A DNA stretch of 64,000 nucleotides from Bacteroidales bacterium. GTDB taxonomy: Bacteria; Bacteroidota; Bacteroidia; Bacteroidales; P3. The notes under the pieces are model-generated. The model searched no databases and was not told where the DNA came from. It was given only the letters and a program-made list of their open reading frames with translations. This document shows positions 15,960 through 24,406 of the stretch, piece after piece (position 1 is the first letter of the stretch; each line of letters starts with the position of its first letter). The DNA lies in the NCBI GenBank assembly GCA_017545365.1, contig JAFWOP010000053.1:1-64000 (forward strand). The letters run 5' to 3'. A program made the translations under genes and the position numbers.

Positions 15960-16873
15960 AGGCAAAACCATTCATCAAATGGGTTGGCGGGAAAGGCCAG
16001 CTCATCGAACAACTGGAGGCATTGCTGCCAGCTGACTTTGATCGATGGGAGGATGTCACTTACATTGAACCTTTTGTGGGTGGAGGAGCAATGCTTTTCC
16101 ATATGCTCCAAAACCACAAAAATATCAAAACGGCAGTCATTAATGACATTAACGATGACCTTACAACCTGTTACAAGGTTGTGCGTGATACTCCGACAGA
16201 ACTTGTCGCCTCTCTCAAGGGGATTCAGCATGAATACTATTCGCTGAAATCTGAAGATGTACGAAAGCAATTCTATATGATGATACGCGATGAGTTCAAT
16301 ACAAAATCCCTCACCCCAATTAGAAATACCACCCTGTTTTTCTTTCTGAACCGCACTTGCTTCAACGGACTCTACCGAGTCAATAAATCGGGATTATTCA
16401 ACGTGCCATTTGGAAAATATGAAACCCCTACTATTTGCGACCCTACAACAATATATGCTGATAGTGACTTGTTACAGAACGTAGAGATTATGACGGGCGA
16501 CTATCAACAGACCTTCAACAGGGCAAAAGGGTGCACCCTATTCTATTTTGATCCACCTTATCGCCCGTTGAGCAACACATCATCTTTCAACGACTATGCA
16601 AAAGAGGCATTCAATGACCTCGCGCAAGAGCGTCTAAAGTTGTTTTGTGACCGCATTGAGGATGCTGGCTTTTCTTTTATGCTCAGCAATTCAGACTGCT
16701 TCAACACACCCATAAAAGACCGCTTCTTTGAGGATTTGTACCTCAAGTATATAATTGAACGTGTGTGGGCATCAAGATATATTAATGCAAATCCAGCAAA
16801 GAGAGGAAAACTCCAAGAGATATTGGTTCACAATTACGAACTAACAAAAAACTCACTTGAATCAAGAGTTTGA
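15956..16873 (+). CDS. Dam/DpnM-type adenine-N6 DNA methyltransferase
   Basis: 305 residues of class alpha (D12 family). The AdoMet motif is FIKWVGGKGQL (6-16), the acidic strand follows in YIEPFVGGGAML, and the catalytic motif is FYFDPPYRPLS with DPPY at 199-202. The target is expected to be GATC, methylating adenine, as in DpnM and Dam. Partnered with a MutH/Sau3AI-like nuclease upstream and a second methyltransferase downstream, the DpnII-type layout. AT-rich relative to flanking housekeeping genes. Confidence 0.93.
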   Translation: MKAKPFIKWVGGKGQLIEQLEALLPADFDRWEDVTYIEPFVGGGAMLFHMLQNHKNIKTAVINDINDDLTTCYKVVRDTPTELVASLKGIQHEYYSLKSEDVRKQFYMMIRDEFNTKSLTPIRNTTLFFFLNRTCFNGLYRVNKSGLFNVPFGKYETPTICDPTTIYADSDLLQNVEIMTGDYQQTFNRAKGCTLFYFDPPYRPLSNTSSFNDYAKEAFNDLAQERLKLFCDRIEDAGFSFMLSNSDCFNTPIKDRFFEDLYLKYIIERVWASRYINANPAKRGKLQEILVHNYELTKNSLESRV

Positions 16874-16891
16874 AAATAAATATGTACCGCC

Positions 16892-18223
16892 ATGGAAAAA
16901 CTCGCGAAATTCTGTACGGAAATCAAGGAGGCGATAAATGATAGCAACAATCTGTCATTAGAAGAAGCCCGACGAGTCGTTAAAAACATCAACGACTTCC
17001 TTTACACAAATTATCCCGGCATTGGTTCAATTATGGAACTGGGGGAATATAGAGAGTACTTCTCTGATTTCCATAAATTTTGGAAAGCACATCATATGAA
17101 GATTCTCAATTGTAAGATAGATGATAGTAAGTGCGAAAAAGTGGCTGATGCATTGCGTTCTATCTACATTAAGACAGAAGGGAGCGCTTTCCGCGAATTA
17201 TATGACACATGCGGATTAAGCAAACAAGACATTTGCCGTGTAAGGTTTCTTACTGCCAATCAGGATTTTCGTGGCTCGCTGGATTTTACCAATTTGGCAA
17301 ATAAGTTTAAGACGGATAGCTCCATATTTGACGAAGAATTAATATTTGAAGAGCCTTCGGAGTTCGTTCATAAGATAGGTATTTCTTCATTGTCTCAGAA
17401 TGACAAGCGAATCACTTATGCCCAAACAATTTCAAAATTCCTGCTTGACAAAGGCTGCTCTCCCTATGGATTAATAGATTTGTATAATAGGAACATCGCT
17501 CTGTTAAGAGAAGCGATAATAGGGTGTGATGGCGCAGGATATGGTAATAAGAAAACGGACATGTTCCTCAGAGATATGGTGGTGTTGGGGGTGTGGGATA
17601 ACGTATCTGGATTTGAGAAAATTGATGTTGCCAGCGATGTAAACACAATCAAGGTGGCTCTTAGAACGGGAATAATTAAAACCGAGATTCCTCTTGTGTC
17701 AAGTTTCCTTGATATTTTCTGTTATCAATATGGATATATAGAAAGTATGAATACCCTTGCTTGGAGGAGAGTATGGGAAATATGGAATAAGAAGTACCCT
17801 ATGGAGTGTATAGAAAGTCCCTGTCTTATTGATTATTTCGTATATAAAGTAATTGGCAAACAATTCTGTAAAGAAATCCTATTTGAGTATGAATGTGAGA
17901 CGCACGAACATACGTTTATGTGGCACAATGGAAGGAACAAAACATGTCAATTTTGCTTAAAAAACGGAATCAAAAGGGTTAAGGCGCAGCCAATAAAGAA
18001 AATGATACCGTGTTCTAGCGAAGAAGGGTATGTGTCCATTTTAGAGACCCCTTATGTTATGTCTTTGCCCGAAGAAAGAAAAATCAAGGAATGCCCATTT
18101 AAAGATATCTGCCAAGAAAATAGAAATCTGCAACCTCCAAAATCAATTAGTATATTGGGACAAACAGGGTGGTTCTCTGCATATGCAAGGAGAGATGAGG
18201 GTGGTGGAGGATTAATGGCTTAG
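16892..18223 (+). CDS. Helix-hairpin-helix (HhH-GPD-like) protein with C-terminal cysteine cluster
   Basis: 443 residues between two methyltransferase genes, where DpnII-type systems usually encode the nuclease. The centre reads GAGYGNKKTDMFLRD, then IDVASDVNTIKVALRTGI, resembling the GxGxKxA hairpin and the catalytic Asp segment of HhH-GPD DNA glycosylases. C-terminally, GKQFC, KTCQFC and ECPFKDIC resemble an expanded EndoIII-type iron-sulfur loop (the last pair is C-x5-C with CP), although CETHEH could instead make a zinc site. No PD-(D/E)XK motif was seen. It could be a glycosylase-type effector, a repair accessory or an unrecognised restriction subunit. Confidence 0.5.
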   Translation: MEKLAKFCTEIKEAINDSNNLSLEEARRVVKNINDFLYTNYPGIGSIMELGEYREYFSDFHKFWKAHHMKILNCKIDDSKCEKVADALRSIYIKTEGSAFRELYDTCGLSKQDICRVRFLTANQDFRGSLDFTNLANKFKTDSSIFDEELIFEEPSEFVHKIGISSLSQNDKRITYAQTISKFLLDKGCSPYGLIDLYNRNIALLREAIIGCDGAGYGNKKTDMFLRDMVVLGVWDNVSGFEKIDVASDVNTIKVALRTGIIKTEIPLVSSFLDIFCYQYGYIESMNTLAWRRVWEIWNKKYPMECIESPCLIDYFVYKVIGKQFCKEILFEYECETHEHTFMWHNGRNKTCQFCLKNGIKRVKAQPIKKMIPCSSEEGYVSILETPYVMSLPEERKIKECPFKDICQENRNLQPPKSISILGQTGWFSAYARRDEGGGGLMA

Positions 18224-18227
18224 TATT

Positions 18228-19103
18228 ATGTTTGATGTCCACTATAGATCCACTGAACGAGACTTCACCTTACTACAAGGTGACTGTTTTGAATTGTTGC
18301 CACAGTTCAATTTCAAGTTCGACATGGTGTTTGCCGATCCGCCATATTTCCTATCCAACAATGGCATTAGTTATCAAGCCGGAAAAATCGTTAGCGTCAA
18401 CAAGGGCGAGTGGGATAGAGGGAAAACGCCAGAAGAAATGAACGAGTACAACATGCGTTGGATAAGTCTATGCCGGGAGAAACTGAAAGAAAATGGCACA
18501 ATATGGATAAGCGGAACATATCACAACATCTTCTCTGTAGCCAACAGTCTCAATGAACTTGGCTTCAAGATACTTAATGTTGTGACATGGGCGAAGACCA
18601 ACCCGCCGCCTAATATATCCTGTCGGTATTTCACATACTCAACAGAATTCATTATCTGGGCACGAAAATCAACCAAGTCCCCTCATTATTTCAACTACGA
18701 ATTAATGAAGCACTTGAATGGTGACAAGCAGATGACTGATGTGTGGCGTTTGCCAGCTATTGCACCGTGGGAGAAATCATGCGGGAAACACCCAACACAG
18801 AAGCCATTGGCCCTATTGACTCGTATTATTCTTGCTTCGACTCAAAAAAACGCTTGGATACTTGACCCATTCGCAGGAAGTAGTACCACCGGTATTGCTG
18901 CCAACCTAATATGTAGACGCTACTTGGGTATTGAACAAGAAATAGAATTCGCCGAAATGGGGCGTAAACGCAGGGAGGAGATTGAGAACAACAAAGTATA
19001 CAATGACTATCGTTCAAGGATTAAAGACATCGCAAAGGCTGAAACCATAGAACCAACATTTTCTGTTTGTGAGGAAGAACAGGTTTGGGACTTGCCTTTT
19101 TAA
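18228..19103 (+). CDS. DpnA-like adenine DNA methyltransferase (class beta)
   Basis: 291 residues in the beta-class order: catalytic DPPY first (37-40, FADPPYFLSNNG), then the target-recognition region, KHPTQKPLALL and the AdoMet motif DPFAGSSTTG (213-222). It resembles DpnA and related enzymes that methylate GATC also on single-stranded DNA, protecting transforming DNA in DpnII systems. It starts 4 bases after the HhH protein, so it is in the same operon. Last gene of the island; the convergent ferredoxin gene follows after about 70 bases. Confidence 0.9.
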   Translation: MFDVHYRSTERDFTLLQGDCFELLPQFNFKFDMVFADPPYFLSNNGISYQAGKIVSVNKGEWDRGKTPEEMNEYNMRWISLCREKLKENGTIWISGTYHNIFSVANSLNELGFKILNVVTWAKTNPPPNISCRYFTYSTEFIIWARKSTKSPHYFNYELMKHLNGDKQMTDVWRLPAIAPWEKSCGKHPTQKPLALLTRIILASTQKNAWILDPFAGSSTTGIAANLICRRYLGIEQEIEFAEMGRKRREEIENNKVYNDYRSRIKDIAKAETIEPTFSVCEEEQVWDLPF

Positions 19104-19171
19104 ACGCCAAGTTAGTGGTCATCCGAGTGCAGCAGTCACCCACTCACCATCCCCTAACCACTTAGCAGTCC

Positions 19172-19930
19172 TCAATCCTTAACAAAATGGTACTGTCCCT
19201 TGCCGCGGGTGGCTTTGCCAAACTGGACCGCATTCTTGGGGCAGTAGTGGTAACAGGCCTCGCACTGGGTGCAGTGACCATGCCAGCGGGGTTTCCCGCC
19301 TTCGAGGGTGATGTTCTCCAGCGGGCACACTTCGGCACACTTGCCGCACGAGATGCAGGCATCGGTGACATAGTAGTCCTTGTCCGACAGCCAACGGTTG
19401 AAACCCTTGCCGATGAGGTAGGTCTTCAGGTTGGGCATCCCGCCACGGACTATCTCCACGGCTTTCCGCCGCTCGGTAATGGCTTTCGCCAGTTCGGCGA
19501 CACGCTTTTTGGAGTTCGCGAGCTTCTGCTGGGCAAGCTCGGCAGTGTCTAACTTCATGAACGACATGTTGACATAGGTGTTGGGCATCACCACGCCAAA
19601 GGCGGCATCGAGCTGCAGCCCCACCGCGGCCAAGGCTTCGTCCATCACCTTGTCCGCCCACCCGGCACCGTCGCCATAGGTGGAGACCATATAGGTGTAT
19701 GACGGTGACCCCTGAAGCCGCAGACGCGAGACGAAGTCCAGCACCAGCTGTGGCGGCCGCCACGAATAGATGGGGAACACAAAGCCCAGCCGCTCGTCGG
19801 CCTGCAAGGCATAATCAAACAGGCCCTCGCGCGCTGCCTGAGGGATAAACACCAGTTTCTCTGCCCTCGCAGCCGCGAGGGTCTCAGCCACATAACGGCT
19901 GTTGCCGCAACCAGAATAATAGAAAATCAT
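19172..19930 (-). CDS. EFR1-type flavodoxin-ferredoxin protein
   Basis: 252 residues. The N-terminal flavodoxin-like domain begins IFYYSGCGNSRYVAETL, the phosphate-binding loop of EFR1 proteins. The C-terminus has two [4Fe-4S] motifs, CISCGKCAEVCP and CTQCEACYHYCP. Such proteins shuttle electrons in anaerobes; the partner is unknown. Monocistronic by context, with about 240 bases of AT-rich sequence upstream shared with the divergent ribonucleotide reductase gene, though no functional link is implied. Confidence 0.92.
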   Translation of the reverse strand: MIFYYSGCGNSRYVAETLAAARAEKLVFIPQAAREGLFDYALQADERLGFVFPIYSWRPPQLVLDFVSRLRLQGSPSYTYMVSTYGDGAGWADKVMDEALAAVGLQLDAAFGVVMPNTYVNMSFMKLDTAELAQQKLANSKKRVAELAKAITERRKAVEIVRGGMPNLKTYLIGKGFNRWLSDKDYYVTDACISCGKCAEVCPLENITLEGGKPRWHGHCTQCEACYHYCPKNAVQFGKATRGKGQYHFVKD

Positions 19931-20171
19931 AATATGATAACGAGATTGTGCCTCTTTTATTGTACCACGCCATTTTATACATTACTCATAAAGTACCACA
20001 CCTGACCACCTACTTCAACAAAATGCTTTATTATCAGATTAACAACTGTGCATCAACCTATTAATTGGTTTTCAGCAAAGGTTGTTGATAACTCATTTTG
20101 CACTATTAGGAAAGTATTGTGTAATTTAGCACTTTCAAAAATAATGCTCCCAATTGAGTAATCACTTGTAA

Positions 20172-22784
20172 TTGTCAAACTTATATAAAAAAGCATTTGG
20201 TATGTCTGATATGTTTTTAGATTTTGGTGATGATAATCAGCACCTTAAGCCAAAGAGTTATACCCAGTATGACCCTAAGGATATCATGAAGTCGTCTATT
20301 GAGTACTTTGGTGGCGATGAACTTGCGGCCAATGTATGGATGAACAAATATGCCCTACGCGATGAAGACAAAATCTATGAACTGAATCCCGACATGATGC
20401 ATCATCGTCTGGCATCGGAGTTTGCCCGCATCGAGCAGAACTACCCCAACCCGATGTCGGAGGAGACGATATACGAGTTATTTAAGAATTTCAGATATAT
20501 CATACCTCAAGGCAGCCCCATGTCGGGCATTGGGAACAACTTCCAGGTGGTGTCGCTCTCCAACTGCTTTGTTATAGGCAACAGTGGGAACAGCGACTCG
20601 TATGGAGGCATTATGAAGATAGACCAAGAGCAGGTGCAGCTGATGAAGCGGCGTGGCGGCGTGGGACACGACCTCACCCATATCCGCCCCGCCGGCAGCC
20701 CGGTGAAGAACAGCGCCCTCACCTCGACAGGCATCGTGCCCTTCATGGAGCGCTATAGTAACACCACCCGCGAGGTGGCACAAGGCGGCCGTCGCGGAGC
20801 CCTGATGCTCAGCATCAGCATCAAGCATCCCAATGCCGAGCAGTTTATCGACGCCAAGCTGGAGCAGGGCAAGATTACGGGGGCCAATGTGTCGGTGAAG
20901 ATTACGGACGAGTTTATGCAGTGTGTGCGCAATGGCGAGCCGTTCGTGCAGCAGTATCCCGTGGATTCGCCCAACCCCATCGTCCGCCAGGAGATTGACG
21001 CCCGCGCCCTGTGGAACAAGATTATCCACAATGCTTGGTCGTCTGCCGAACCGGGAGTGCTGTTTTGGGACACCATACTGCGCGAGAGCGTGCCCGACTG
21101 CTATGCCGACTTTGGCTACCGCACCGTTTCCACCAACCCCTGTGGCGAGATTCCGCTATGCCCCTACGACAGCTGCCGCCTGATTGCGGTGAACCTGTAC
21201 AGCTATGTGAAGAACCCCTTCACCCCGGAAGCCGAGTTTGACTACGACCTGTTCCGCGACCACATCACGAAGGGCCAACGCCTGATGGACGACCTCATCG
21301 ACCTAGAGTTGGAGAAGGTGAACCGCATACTGGCGAAAATCGAGTCCGACCCCGAAGGCGACGACATCAAGAGCGTAGAGAAGAACCTGTGGCTGAATAT
21401 CAAGATGAAGTGCCTCGAAGGCCGCCGCACAGGTTTCGGCATTACCGCCGAAGGCGATATGCTGGCCGCCATGGGCTTGCGCTATGGCACAGAGGAGGCC
21501 ATCAACTTCTCTGTCAATGTTCAGCGCACCCTCGCCTGCACCGCCTACCGCTCCAGCGTCATCATGGCTAAGGAGCGCGGCAGCTTCCCCCTGTACGATG
21601 CCAACCGCGAGAAGCTCAACCCGTTCATCCAACGCCTGGCCGAGGCCGACCCCCAGCTGTATACCGACATGCTGCAGTATGGCCGCCGCAATATCGCCTT
21701 GCTCACCATCGCACCCACCGGCACGGTGAGTATCTGCACCCAGACCACCTCGGGCATCGAACCCGTCTTCCTGGTCAGCTACAAACGTCGCAAAAAAATC
21801 AACCCCAACGATAAAGACAGCTCCAAGCATAAAATCGTCAAAGACGAGAGTGGGGACTACTTCGAGGAGTACAACGTCCTCCACCCGAAATTTGTCGACT
21901 GGCTGAAGATAAAAGGCTACACCCAGGAGCAAATCAACGGCTTTGATGACAAGGAACTGGAGACCCTCATCGCAGAATCGCCCTACCACCTGGCCACCTC
22001 GGCCGACATCAACTGGGTAGACAAGGTGAAGATGCAAGGGGCCATACAAAAGTGGGTGGACCACTCCATCAGCGTCACCGTCAACATCCCCAAGGAAACC
22101 ACCGAGGAAGTAGTAAGCACAATCTACATGACCGCCTGGGAGTCGGGCTGCAAGGGTTGCACCATCTATCGTGAAGGCTCACGCCACGGCGTGCTCGTCT
22201 CCAAGAGCGAAGCCGACAAATGCCAGGATTTGCACTTTATGGAGAACAAGGCGCCCAAACGTCCGAAAAAGCTTGAAGCCGAAGTGGTCCGCTTCAAGAA
22301 CGACCGCGAGGACTGGATTGCCGTCGTCGGCATGTACGAAGGCCGTCCTTATGAAATCTTCACTGGGCGAGCCGAAAGTTTCATTTTACCCAAATGGGTC
22401 GAAAAAGGATGGGTAATCCGCGTCAAGGAAAAAGGCGACGAGCATGCCCGCTACGACTTCCAGTTCCTCGACCAAGACGGCTACCACGTGACCATGGAAG
22501 GGCTCTCGCGCATGTTCAAGAAAGAGTATTGGAACTATGCCAAACTCATCAGCGGCATCCTGCGTCACGGAATGCCTATCCCCAATGTGGTGGACCTCAT
22601 CGGCAAGCTGAACTTCGACGTGGACTCCATCACCACATGGTCCAACGGTGTGGCCCGTGCGCTGAAACGCTATATCAAAGACGGCACCGAGACTGGCGAA
22701 ACCTGCCCCGACTGCGGGTCGAAGATTATCTACACCAACGGCTGCAAGAGCTGCCCCAACTGCGGCTGGTCGAAATGCAACTAA
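20172..22784 (+). CDS. nrdJ: Adenosylcobalamin-dependent (class II) ribonucleotide reductase
   Basis: 870 residues if the TTG at 20172 is the start, 860 from the ATG at 20202; neither has a clear Shine-Dalgarno site. Reduces ribonucleotides to deoxyribonucleotides with adenosylcobalamin as radical source and works with or without oxygen. SLSNCFV (C132) and NPCGEIPL (C324, E326) are active-site segments, and a further RNR barrel segment is GTVSICTQTTSGIEP. The C-terminus carries a CPDC...CPNC zinc ribbon typical of long class II enzymes. A weak TAATTTAG box lies at 20122-20129. The adenosyltransferase gene at 56312-56881 can supply cofactor. Confidence 0.95.
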   Translation: MSNLYKKAFGMSDMFLDFGDDNQHLKPKSYTQYDPKDIMKSSIEYFGGDELAANVWMNKYALRDEDKIYELNPDMMHHRLASEFARIEQNYPNPMSEETIYELFKNFRYIIPQGSPMSGIGNNFQVVSLSNCFVIGNSGNSDSYGGIMKIDQEQVQLMKRRGGVGHDLTHIRPAGSPVKNSALTSTGIVPFMERYSNTTREVAQGGRRGALMLSISIKHPNAEQFIDAKLEQGKITGANVSVKITDEFMQCVRNGEPFVQQYPVDSPNPIVRQEIDARALWNKIIHNAWSSAEPGVLFWDTILRESVPDCYADFGYRTVSTNPCGEIPLCPYDSCRLIAVNLYSYVKNPFTPEAEFDYDLFRDHITKGQRLMDDLIDLELEKVNRILAKIESDPEGDDIKSVEKNLWLNIKMKCLEGRRTGFGITAEGDMLAAMGLRYGTEEAINFSVNVQRTLACTAYRSSVIMAKERGSFPLYDANREKLNPFIQRLAEADPQLYTDMLQYGRRNIALLTIAPTGTVSICTQTTSGIEPVFLVSYKRRKKINPNDKDSSKHKIVKDESGDYFEEYNVLHPKFVDWLKIKGYTQEQINGFDDKELETLIAESPYHLATSADINWVDKVKMQGAIQKWVDHSISVTVNIPKETTEEVVSTIYMTAWESGCKGCTIYREGSRHGVLVSKSEADKCQDLHFMENKAPKRPKKLEAEVVRFKNDREDWIAVVGMYEGRPYEIFTGRAESFILPKWVEKGWVIRVKEKGDEHARYDFQFLDQDGYHVTMEGLSRMFKKEYWNYAKLISGILRHGMPIPNVVDLIGKLNFDVDSITTWSNGVARALKRYIKDGTETGETCPDCGSKIIYTNGCKSCPNCGWSKCN

Positions 22785-22818
22785 CCCCTCAGAACCCAAA
22801 CAACATCTGATATCATCC

Positions 22819-22846
22819 CAAAGGCTCCCCAGACAGGAGCCTTTCT
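22819..22846 (+). terminator. Terminator of nrdJ
   Basis: AAAGGCTCC / GGAGCCTTT stem with the loop CCAGACA, followed by CTTTTA; it lies 35 bases after the nrdJ stop. Confidence 0.8.
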
Positions 22847-22860
22847 TTTACTCTCCAGAC

Positions 22861-23037
22861 AAAAAAAAGGCCGCTCTCAGGCGGTCTCTTTTTCTAGTGG
22901 AGCTGGAGGCTCCACAAAACGCTGCAATAACAATATATATTTCAGCGCCTTCTGCTGTCGGAAATCTTATTGAGTAACAAATGGGAAACAAAATTGTACC
23001 TTTTAGGCTTTCCAACAGCTGTTTTTATCTCCTTAAT
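22861..23037 (-). ncRNA. Predicted structured small RNA (about 177 nt)
   Basis: On the minus strand a TATCTTTG box (23045-23052) precedes a gene-free stretch that folds well. An 11-bp arm pairs 23009-23019 (GCTGTTGGAAA) with 22954-22964 (TTTCCGACAGC), around a 44-base loop. A CGCTG/CAGCG hairpin lies at 22920-22947 and a GTGGAGC/GCTCCAC hairpin at 22897-22915. A CCGC/GCGG stem with eight Ts ends it at 22861-22884. Promoter, ordered hairpins and intrinsic terminator together support an independent RNA. Size is near that of 6S RNA or of the Bacteroidales-1 motif, but I could not confirm either. Confidence 0.6.
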
Positions 23038-23044
23038 ATCGATG

Positions 23045-23052
23045 CAAAGATA
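23045..23052 (-). promoter_or_regulatory. -7 promoter box of the predicted small RNA
   Basis: TATCTTTG followed by CA on the minus strand. No TTG at the standard distance was found. Confidence 0.6.
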
Positions 23053-23651
23053 CAACATTTTTTCAAAATAGATCACTTTTTATTCATCCCATCAATTTTG
23101 GCTGCTGCGGTTCTGATGGCACGAGCTGCCTACACTACCACCAAGGGAAACAGACACCTCCAGCGGTCGGGGTTCTGTCGGCTGATGCGGTTCTGTGTGT
23201 TTCTGGTGGCCACACTGCAGCTTCTTGGGAGGACACAAAAAGAGGGTTCAAGTCCATAGTGGACCTTATACCCATGATGTAAATCAGCAATTTACATTTA
23301 TTATTCCCCAATAATTCCCCATTTTAGCATTTTTTGGGGTGTTTTATACCCTTGCCGGTGGTGCGCGTTCTCTGTTATTCCTGGCCATCATATATTGACT
23401 TCTTCCAATGTACCACGTGTTGCCACCAGAAAGTACAGTGAAACGACTGAAAAAAGAGTTTTGTATATTTTACATTATTAGACACGATATCCTCTGTTTG
23501 CACAATCTCATTTGCAGCAACCAATTCTGCAAACAGACGAGTAACGAGTGAATAGTGATGAGACGAACGATTAACTTGCTTATTCCGTGGTCTTTACAAT
23601 TAATATAATAGTAAATAAATCCTGCACAATTACTTAACAGTTATTCACAAT
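23053..23651. other. Intergenic region without a recognised gene
   Basis: About 600 AT-rich bases between the small-RNA promoter and the end of cysH. TGTAAATCAGCAATTTACA at 23278-23296 is a short inverted repeat. No convincing ORF or RNA was recognised. Confidence 0.4.
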
Positions 23652-24362
23652 TCAATAACGTTGGTGCAGGCCACACTCGCGGTGCTCGGGACTCTCCCAC
23701 CACCACCTGCCGGCGCGGATATCGTCGATGCGGCGTACCGCACGGGTGCAGGGCTCACAGCCTATGCTGGGAAAACCTTTGTCGTGCAGCCGGTTGTAAG
23801 GAACACGGTTCGTTTTGATATAATCCCACACCTGCTCTTCAGACCAGCTAATCAAAGGATTGATTTTCAACAACCCGTGCTGTTCATCCCACTCTATCAT
23901 CTGCATCGCGCTGCGGGTCACCGACTGGGAACTGCGTAAGCCACACACCCAGGCATCAAGGTCGCGGAAAGCCCTCAACAGGGGCTCCAGCTTCCGCACC
24001 TGACAACAGGCGTGACGTTTTTCGATACTTTCGTAGAAAGGATTGATGCCTTGGGTGGCCACAAAATGCTGAAGATCCTCAGTCTGAGGGCAAAAGACGC
24101 GCAGCTTCACACCGTAATGTTCATTGGTCTGATCGATCAGCTGATAAGTTTCGGGGAAAAGGCGTCCGGTGTCGAGTGTGAAGATATGGGCTTGCTTGTC
24201 TATTTTGAGCATCATATCGGTGAGCGTCTGGTCTTCGATACTCAGGCTCGACGACAAGGCCAGTCGTAAGCCCATTTTTTCCATAAAATAATGCAGCACC
24301 TGCTGGGGAGTGGAATTCTCGAACTGGCGGTTCAGGGCTGCTATTTCCTCTTGGGTGTACAT
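23652..24362 (-). CDS. cysH: Adenylyl-sulfate (APS) reductase, CysH family
   Basis: 236 residues. The PP-loop-like start (ALSSSLSIEDQTLTDM), FTLDTGRLFPETY and ACCQVRK / GCEPCTR cysteine pairs identify a CysH-family reductase. The CC and CxxC pairs bind the [4Fe-4S] cluster of APS reductases and are absent from enterobacterial PAPS reductases; C-terminal ECGLH holds the catalytic cysteine. It should reduce APS to sulfite directly, consistent with no APS kinase gene here. Last gene of the run that begins with the porin, 44 bases after cysN. Confidence 0.95.
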   Translation of the reverse strand: MYTQEEIAALNRQFENSTPQQVLHYFMEKMGLRLALSSSLSIEDQTLTDMMLKIDKQAHIFTLDTGRLFPETYQLIDQTNEHYGVKLRVFCPQTEDLQHFVATQGINPFYESIEKRHACCQVRKLEPLLRAFRDLDAWVCGLRSSQSVTRSAMQMIEWDEQHGLLKINPLISWSEEQVWDYIKTNRVPYNRLHDKGFPSIGCEPCTRAVRRIDDIRAGRWWWESPEHRECGLHQRY

Positions 24363-24406
24363 AGGGTTTGATGTTTAGGGGTTAGCGTTTAAAGTGTCAT
24401 CTATTA

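Noticed and set aside
15956..19103. Considered as an orphan phage methylase pair in a prophage
   Set aside because: No capsid, terminase, integrase or attachment site is visible; the layout matches DpnII-type restriction-modification systems.
22981..23259. 92-codon plus-strand ORF between nrdJ and cysH
   Set aside because: It runs across the predicted small RNA and its promoter on the minus strand; no ribosome-binding site and no recognisable protein pattern.
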